Shown here piece after piece: positions 47,970-64,000 of a DNA stretch of 64,000 nucleotides. Numbering within the stretch: position 1 is the stretch's first letter; each line of letters opens with the position of its first letter. The notes under the pieces were generated by a model. It saw only the letters and a program-made list of their open reading frames with translations. It was not told the DNA's origin and ran no database searches. Both the position numbers and the translations under genes were made by a program. The DNA comes from Aporrectodea caliginosa (taxonomy: Eukaryota > Annelida > Clitellata > Crassiclitellata > Lumbricidae): NCBI GenBank assembly GCA_020284085.1, contig JACEVL010000297.1, forward strand, positions 27,501-91,500, given 5' to 3'.

Positions 47970-48465
47970 GCCGTCTTGACCGGGTCCTCCGCTGAGCTGC
48001 CCGACTTATTGGTCGTATTCCAAAATACGCTTCAGTCTCTGCTTACATGTGCGATGTTTTGCACTGGCTTCCTGCCTCGCAGCGCATTTCTTACAGGATA
48101 GCAGCCTTAGTTTGGCGGTGCCTTGCTGGCTGTGCTCCATCATACCTATCTTATCTCTGTCGTCCTGTCTCTGACCTAGCTTCCCGTCGGGCTCTGCGTT
48201 CCTCGACCAAGGGAGAGCTCCTTGTCCCCCGGGCCCGTTGATGTCTCAAGCAGCGCCGAGCCTTTTCGGTTGTTGGGCCCTCAACCTGGAATGGGCTCCC
48301 ACTTGAGCTGCGCTTGATGCCTCGCAGCAATAAATTATTTGCCTGCTTACTGCCGCCTTCTCAAGTCTTCTCGGTTTAGCCGTGGGTGGGCTGGGAGCGC
48401 CTCTGAGTAGGTTCCTTGAAGGGGCGCTATATAAATGCTCGGAATGAATGAATTAATGAATGCCA
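47970..48465 (+). mobile_element. L2-type LINE 3' fragment with (GAAT)n tail
   Basis: MCDVLHWLPASQRISYRIAA, then a stop, then RAFSVVGPSTWNGLPLELR in another frame, followed by the GGGAGCGCCTCTGAGTAGG block, GCGCTATATAAATG and GAAT repeats. Same family as the copies at 12390 and 57180. Confidence 0.8.
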
Positions 48466-49075
48466 ATTACTTTCCTTTATTTCTCCATTTATTTCTTATC
48501 GCAACTAGTAGAAATTAATCGGAGAAGTCCTCTACCCTAATCTCAGAGGCATAAAATTTTATTAGGAACCGAGCACACAAGAATGGTAGGCAGGATGATA
48601 TTGATATCGGCTTTCAAATTAATGCTGTAAAAGTTTATGTATTACGTTTTGATGAAAGAAATATTGTCGAGTTTAAGTCAAAATCAATAATTCACATTAT
48701 GAAGCAAATGTGAACGATACTTCGACTGCCACGTATACATCTTGGTCAACGGAGGCGTACTGACTTGTATCCGTCATCTGGCCTGCGGACATGTTCGAGT
48801 TTACTGACTCCTTGGCAGGATTCCGTTCAAATGCTCGTTTCGTGTAGGCCTAACTGCACCTGTAAGGAACCCCTGAGAAGAGCTGTGCTACCCAGCTATA
48901 GTAAATAAGATGGAAAACAAATGTATGATGTCAAACCAATTGCCACGCATGGTGTTTACACGCCATTGGCGTCACCTGAATAGCTGTGAGAAGTGGTTCA
49001 TTTCAGAGCAGTCCTTTAAGATAGTCCTCAGGCAGCCATGGGTATGAAGCGTTGGCGACTTCATTTTCTTAGTCT
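48464..49075. repeat. Local duplication, copy 1
   Basis: Begins GCCAATTACTTTCCTTTATTT and is colinear with 50321-50885, including AAATATTGTCG and GGTGTTTACACGCCATTGGC. The two copies differ by scattered substitutions and a LINE tail (TTAATGTAATG, about 50605) in copy 2. Confidence 0.75.
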
Positions 49076-49690
49076 CGGCATATGCAAGCGGGTTGCCAGT
49101 CCTCTTAGTCGCCGTCTCATCTTCACACCGACAGCTAAAATATGTCGTTTGCTAGAAATGTGTCATTACTGTTACATTGCCAGTTTGTTTGCATACGTAT
49201 GAATGTGTCATTACTGTTACATTGCCAGTTTGTTTGCATACGTATGAATGTGTCATTACTGTTACATTGTCAGTTTGTTTGCATATTTATGAACGGGTCG
49301 AGGTCTTTTACCAAAGACTACCACCTATGTTGTAAATATTTACTTAATGTTAAATTGTAAAACTGAAACTGTTATTGTTTAACTAATCGTAATCCAATAC
49401 TGAAACTGTAAATTAGGGGCCCTACTTAGTGGGACCAGGGTCCCTTCTGGTCCCCCTATTGTAACCACTCGAAATACTTATATGTAATATCATCTGTGTA
49501 ATACCGGTTTGGCTACAATAAAATGATGGTTATGGTTATGGTTACAGCGCAGGTTCAGTGTACTCAAAATAGCTGAGCTTGTTAGGGAGTGAAGGTGGAG
49601 CAGCCATCTCGAAGCAAATTTCTGCCCTGACGGGGTTTTGAACCCCCGACCTCTCGACTGACAGTCCAGCACAATAACCACCACACCATC
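49015..49690 (-). mobile_element. tRNA-derived SINE split by a LINE tail
   Basis: Body at 49015-49140 and head at about 49548-49690. The head, on the minus strand, contains a B-box-like GGTTCAAAACC and an A-box-like GTGTGGTGGTTATTG. Between them, 49141-49547 is a foreign insert ending in GGTTAT repeats, typical of a LINE 3' tail. Confidence 0.7.
49158..49292. repeat. Three tandem 45-bp units
   Basis: Units starting AATGTGTCATTACTGTTACA and containing CAGTTTGTTTGCATACGTATG, the first two identical. The 45-bp period keeps a frame open (49142-49360), but nothing else supports coding. Confidence 0.9.
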
Positions 49691-50320
49691 GAAAACCCCC
49701 GCTAACCTGAAATTAAATGTGTGTTATGGCAAATCAATAGCAACATCTGGCTCTAAGAGCACGTTGATGCCTTGTGCATTAGACACCGGCGCAATAGAAG
49801 TTGCTAATTACATTACATCTTAAACCATTATGTGCAAATCTCGTCTGTATGATCATCTTTATTCGGATGCCCGCAGTTCTATGACTGCTGCGGTCCTTTT
49901 TTCGCCGCTGTCCAGCATCTACGATCCCTCGCAATGAGCAGGGCTGCATAGCTGAGAGTTTGGAAGTCAATCTACTGCAGCTTAATTCAATCAAATCATA
50001 ATTTTGTACTTGAAATGAATGGGTTCTAGGACTACACCTTGAGGAACGTCACAGGTAAGGATAGTGGCTGCGCAAGTAGAGGGGCATGGAGAGCACTATT
50101 ATGTCAGTCAGGTAGAACGTCATCCACTTTAGCGCACTTGCTCACATGCCAAATACAGGTGCTGTAGCTGGGGCAGGACGTCGTGGTCGACTGTGTCGAT
50201 GGCAATCATTAATCATCCACATCGACTATCACACCGACAAATTTGGACGTTCTGGACGTTTTTACGGTCGTAAAAACGACCGTTTGGGCGTTAGTGGAAA
50301 CACTGCATACGCGTGTTTAC

Positions 50321-50885
50321 TGCCAATTACTTTCCTTTATTTCTTCATTTATTTCCTTCACAGCGCAAACATCAGAAATTAAACGGAGGAGCCCTCCTCT
50401 GCCGTACCTGAGTGATATAAAATTTTATTAAGAAAGGATCACAAAAGAATGGCAGACATGATGGCGACGTTCAAATTAATGTTATTAAAAGTTTTATTTC
50501 TTGAAACAATATTACTTTTTCATGACAGAAATATTGTCGGGTTTCAATCGAAATTAATTCGTCGTATTAGAAATATTTATGAACGTTTCTTCTTTTCATA
50601 TTTAATGTAATGTAATGTATCAGAAAACTTGTAAAGCGCATCTTAAGAGCCTATCCGAGGCTCTGTGTACGCAGGTGTAAGTGAGATGAAGAACGATGTT
50701 GATGTCAAACCTATAGCCAAGTATGGTGTTTACACGCCATTGGCGTCACCTGAATAACTGTGAGAAGTAGTTTATTTATTTCAGCAAACATGTCCTTCGA
50801 AGAAGAAGAGAAGAGCAGTCCTTTAAGCTAGACCTCAGGCAGCCATTGGCATGAAGCGTTAGCGACTTCATTTTCTGAACCTCCG
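50321..50885. repeat. Local duplication, copy 2
   Basis: Counterpart of 48464-49075, about 1.85 kb downstream in the same orientation. Confidence 0.75.
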
Positions 50886-51065
50886 CATGTGGACGCGGTG
50901 GGCCAATCCTCTCCCTCGCCGTCTCATCTTCTCAGTGTACTCAGTATAACTGAGCTGATTGGGGGCGAAAGTGGAGCAGAGATCTCGAATGAATTTTTGC
51001 CCTGACGGGGTTTTGAACTCGACCTCTCGATTGACAGCCCAGCACGATGGCCACCACACCATCGA
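50820..51065 (-). mobile_element. tRNA-derived SINE, full-length copy
   Basis: Minus strand, head at about 51062. B-box region GTTCAAAACCCCGTCAGGG, and CTGAGAAGATGAGACGGCG in the body. Continuous here, unlike the copy at 49015-49690. Confidence 0.7.
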
Positions 51066-51379
51066 GCACCGCGTTAACCTGACGTTAAATGTGTGTTTAA
51101 TGTTCGGAATGTCGCACTTTCTTATGGTAAATCAATAGCAACGTCTGGCTCTAAGAGCACGTATGACTAACGCAGCCCATGAGCTGGTCTCGCGCGAATG
51201 ATTATTCCTTTTATGGGACAAATAGTTCACGTAGCCTAGTAAAAACGTCGTTGATCCGGCGTTAAGAACACGTGTGACTAATCGAGCCAATGAGCAGCTA
51301 TCGCGTAGTGACACGTATTCTTATTATCTCTCTCTCCTTCCAGTCTAAATGAGCCCATGAGCGGGTCTCGCGCGAATGA

Positions 51380-51765
51380 TTTATCCCTCCCTGAAGGTGC
51401 TTATTGCTAATAATTAATTCCACTATTAAGCTTTGATGACAGCAATATTGCCGGTTTCAGACGAAATTAATATCTTCTATAAAAAGTATAAGCATACATA
51501 GGCGTAGCCACATTGAGGCAAGAGGCGGCAGTTCAGTTAATCCCTCCCACAGGGTGTTTATTGCCAATAATTCATTCTAAAATTAATTTTTGATAACAGA
51601 AGTATTGTCGGTCTAAAGCGCATCCAGGCTTGAATTAATTCCTCCCAACGGTTGCTAATGTCCAATAATTACTTTAGCTATTCATTGTTGATGACAGAAA
51701 TATTGCCAGTTTAAGACGAAATGATGATTTCTATCAGAAGTATAAGCATATATGTATTTCGCTGA
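51380..51765. repeat. Three degenerate direct repeats upstream of the gene B promoter
   Basis: Units at about 51380-51500, 51535-51630 and 51640-51762. Each has TTATTGCCAATAATTnATT-like, then TTGATGACAGAAATATTGCC, then AAGACGAAAT. The last ends directly before the TATA box. Related ATATTGTCG motifs occur in the local duplications at 48655 and 50525. Confidence 0.7.
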
Positions 51766-51769
51766 GCTG

Positions 51770-51779
51770 AATAAAAGGC
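51770..51779 (+). promoter_or_regulatory. TATA box and initiator of gene B
   Basis: AATAAAAGGC at 51770-51779, with an initiator-like TCAGTTT at 51802-51808. The A of the initiator is about 32 bp downstream, the expected TATA-to-start distance. Confidence 0.6.
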
Positions 51780-51803
51780 CACTTCTGCAGCAGGTAATTC
51801 GTC

Positions 51804-51887
51804 AGTTTCTTTGCCATTTGGTAAAAGTTGGTGAAACTTGCTGAGGCGAAATCTTCAATTCTTCTGCTTAGAGAAGTCAATAACAAG
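51804..51887 (+). other. Gene B exon 1 (5' UTR)
   Basis: Runs from the predicted start to the donor ACAAG|GTGAGC. The intron to 52278 is 391 bp. It shares ordered blocks with gene A exon 1 (CTTTG, TTGGTGAA, CTGAG, GAAATC). Confidence 0.55.
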
Positions 51888-52278
51888 GTGAGCAAAGTGA
51901 TTTGTTTTTTTCTTAACTAGCTATAGGCCTAACTTTTATTTGTATAAGATGAGATTTATTTAACTGTGGTAAGCAGAAATATCTGGCTTTTCTGTTTTTC
52001 CCATTGGAATTTAATGATAATTATATGTAATCAATAAGAGTTCACACGATGCAATTCAACTGAACTTGTATTTTTATGATTCCGATGTGAAGCACCAAAC
52101 CATGAACTTTGTGTTCTGCGTTCTATTAAGAACTGTAATTGCTGGCTGAACTGTCGAACTTAAACTCGAGCAGTTTCGTCATGTATTCTGCCTTTACGTT
52201 TATGCATTTTGCATAAAGAATAATTATACGTGATATGACAATAAAATCTTGTGACTTTGCATTGGCTTAATATTTCAG

Positions 52279-62168
<9,890 letters not shown>

Positions 62169-62208
62169 TGCAATTCTAAAAACTCTTCACCGCAAACAGT
62201 ATGGAATT

Positions 62209-62259
<51 letters not shown>

Positions 62260-62389
62260 GTGACGATTGTCGGAAGATAATTAATAACATCTAATATATA
62301 TATATATATATATATATTATGTATATAATTTTACATTATGTCACATTTCTATGCAATCAACAGACATTCTCTCAAGTTCGTTCACTGTT

Positions 62390-62609
62390 ACAGTTGAAAT
62401 GGACATTGTATTCTTCCGCCATCTAGCGATTAAATTAATAACATCTACGTAATGTGATTTGCCATTACACCATCGCCATCTGTTGAATATTAACATTGAT
62501 CCCTTAACCTTTATAAAATAAAATGCTGTTGTTTTACCTCTGTCGAATGTTTTTAAAACACTTTGTAGGTTTTTGCTAAATAACTTTGAACTCTGACATT
62601 GTACCTTAA
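62390..62609. repeat. Duplicated non-coding segment, copy 2
   Basis: Uninterrupted counterpart of 58427-58600 plus 61424-61482. It ends exactly at the TTAA where the next element begins. Confidence 0.75.
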
Positions 62610-62610
62610 C

Positions 62611-64000
62611 CCTTATAGGGTAACCGTTTTTTGGTTACAGTTTTCGGTAACCGGGGAGTACAAAATTACCCCCAATTTATTTTCGTCAAATCTAGGGAAA
62701 TGTTTCACCAATTTTGGTCATGTTTCAGTTATCTGATAGACAAGGACAATAGACAACATTATTGAATGTAATGAGTAAGAAATATTGAATTAAAATGACG
62801 ACTCGTTTCAATATGGCTGTCTAAAGCGAAAGTAGTAATAAGTTGTGAGTCAATGCTACCATGTTACCAGTTTCAGATACTAATCATTGAAGCCAAATGC
62901 TGTGTCGTAGTGTTGATTGAAATAACTAACTGCAAGCAATAACAAGCGGCTGTGCAGTGCAATAATAGTCAGTAACTAATGACTTTTACAAAATTTCACT
63001 TGACAAAACTGACAAAATAGAAACATTCAGTGAGAAGTACACCCGAAATAGTTTTACTACAGTTTCAGTGGGCATCTTATGCATTCGTATGATATACGCT
63101 TTTGTTCGTGCTTTCCGCATACAAAGTGATTACATTTATTCGAAGTTGCAGAACGTAATACAACAAACTACACTGAAGAAAACTGTGACATAAAAAACCT
63201 TTAGAAATTCTCACCTATTTCTTACAATAGTTTTATGCAAAAGTACGTAAACTACAATAGCCTAATATAATGAAACAGGGAATGGAAATCGCAAAGCAAA
63301 GAATGAATAATTCATATGCAAAAATACAACAACCACAAATCTCCAACAATTCAGTTCTATCAACTGCTATGTTTACAAATACATAGTGCAGAAATGATTC
63401 ATCAAGTGCCGGAATATAAAACCTTATTCGTCATAGTAGTCTGCCGCTAGGTGGAAGCGCAATGTGGCACAGCTGAAAAGGACATTGTGAAGAAAAAACA
63501 TATCTGAGTCATTTTCCGGTAACATGGTAAATTCAGAATTCAGCTGTCCCCGGTCATTTCTCGAAAAACTATACCTAGTCTGATTATGCTAAGTGTTGAT
63601 ATTAATATGTAGGCCTATTTGATCAGTCAACAATTTCAGATATTTGAAAGTAATTTAAAGCAATAACCTAATTTATTAAAATTTATTTTCAATTTAAAAT
63701 GTTCTACTCCGTTACTGTCCCTAGGCTCTAGTACTTATTGCTTTAGTCTACCATTTCAAAATGATTTGTATTGAGCCAAAAAATTCACGTGTTTCTTATG
63801 TATTATATATTTGTGTATGTTTTAAAATACAACTTGATGAACCGGATCTTCAGTATAATTAAAGGAAAATTTTTGAAACTTGTCCCCAGGATTTATGTAT
63901 ACTCCGTTACCATGTAAAAAATTAATCTTCTATCTCCGAACCATTCAAGTTTGTGTTCGCGCAACTAGACTCATCTCTTCTATGTAATCTATGTAAGCTA
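62611..64000. mobile_element. piggyBac-like element, left end (continues beyond the window)
   Basis: Begins after TTAA (62607-62610) with CCCTTATAGGGTAACCG. The paralogous segment at 61474-61490 continues TACCTTAATCTTACAG without it, which serves as an empty site. No transposase coding was recognised before the window edge, and 62650-64000 otherwise holds nothing I can name. Confidence 0.55.

Overview
This is a repeat-dominated animal genome window with spliceosomal introns, CR1/L2-type, RTE-type and other non-LTR retrotransposons, Ty3/Gypsy elements, hAT, piggyBac and mariner DNA transposons, tRNA-derived SINEs and very long microsatellites. Nothing bacterial is present. The repeat mix, and two LTR elements with integrase placed before reverse transcriptase (the Gmr1-type order), suggest a marine invertebrate. 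I cannot fix the phylum. Most long open frames are microsatellite artefacts or transposon fragments.

The host signal that stands out is a pair of tandem plus-strand paralogous genes for small secreted cysteine-rich proteins. They are split into short exons and nearly hidden by repeats. Gene A (promoter 19189; coding exons 21056-21107, 31642-31770, 32192-32271) and gene B (promoter 51770; coding exons 52279-52327, 56398-56517, 58074-58118, 61736-61897, 62110-62168) share several things: a 5' UTR exon, an almost identical signal-peptide exon beginning exactly at the initiator ATG, phase-1 introns, matching splice-flanking sequence, a basic processing site followed by Gln, and a six-cysteine module of symmetric spacing (C-x6-C-x3-C-x8/13-C-x3-C-x6-C). 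Gene B appears to add a ten-cysteine module and a short tail. In both copies an (AGT)n tract lies just before the cysteine exon and a (GAT)n tract just after it, so the duplication carried the microsatellites with it.

Layout: 1-2.8 kb (CAT)n, a hAT MITE, a LINE tail and a mariner fold-back. 2.8-9.7 kb a Gmr1-type Ty3 element (3218-9347, ATAT target duplication) inside an older element with phrase-repeat ends. 9.8-19 kb piggyBac and LINE remnants, a hAT MITE, about 1.4 kb of (CATA)n, a decayed unclassified ORF and a 720-bp purine tract. 19.2-32.6 kb gene A, whose introns hold LINEs, MITEs, piggyBac elements and (GT)n. 33-46 kb LINEs broken by later insertions; one LINE (about 38240-46137) carries four. 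46-51.7 kb a LINE, a candidate terminal exon, a local duplication, SINEs and a triplicated segment just upstream of gene B. 51.8-62.6 kb gene B, with a deleted second Gmr1-type element in intron 4. From 62.6 kb a piggyBac-like element runs beyond the window.

All calls come from reading the sequence and remembered family motifs. No database search was possible. Splice structures are inferred from consensus sites, phase agreement and paralogue conservation.
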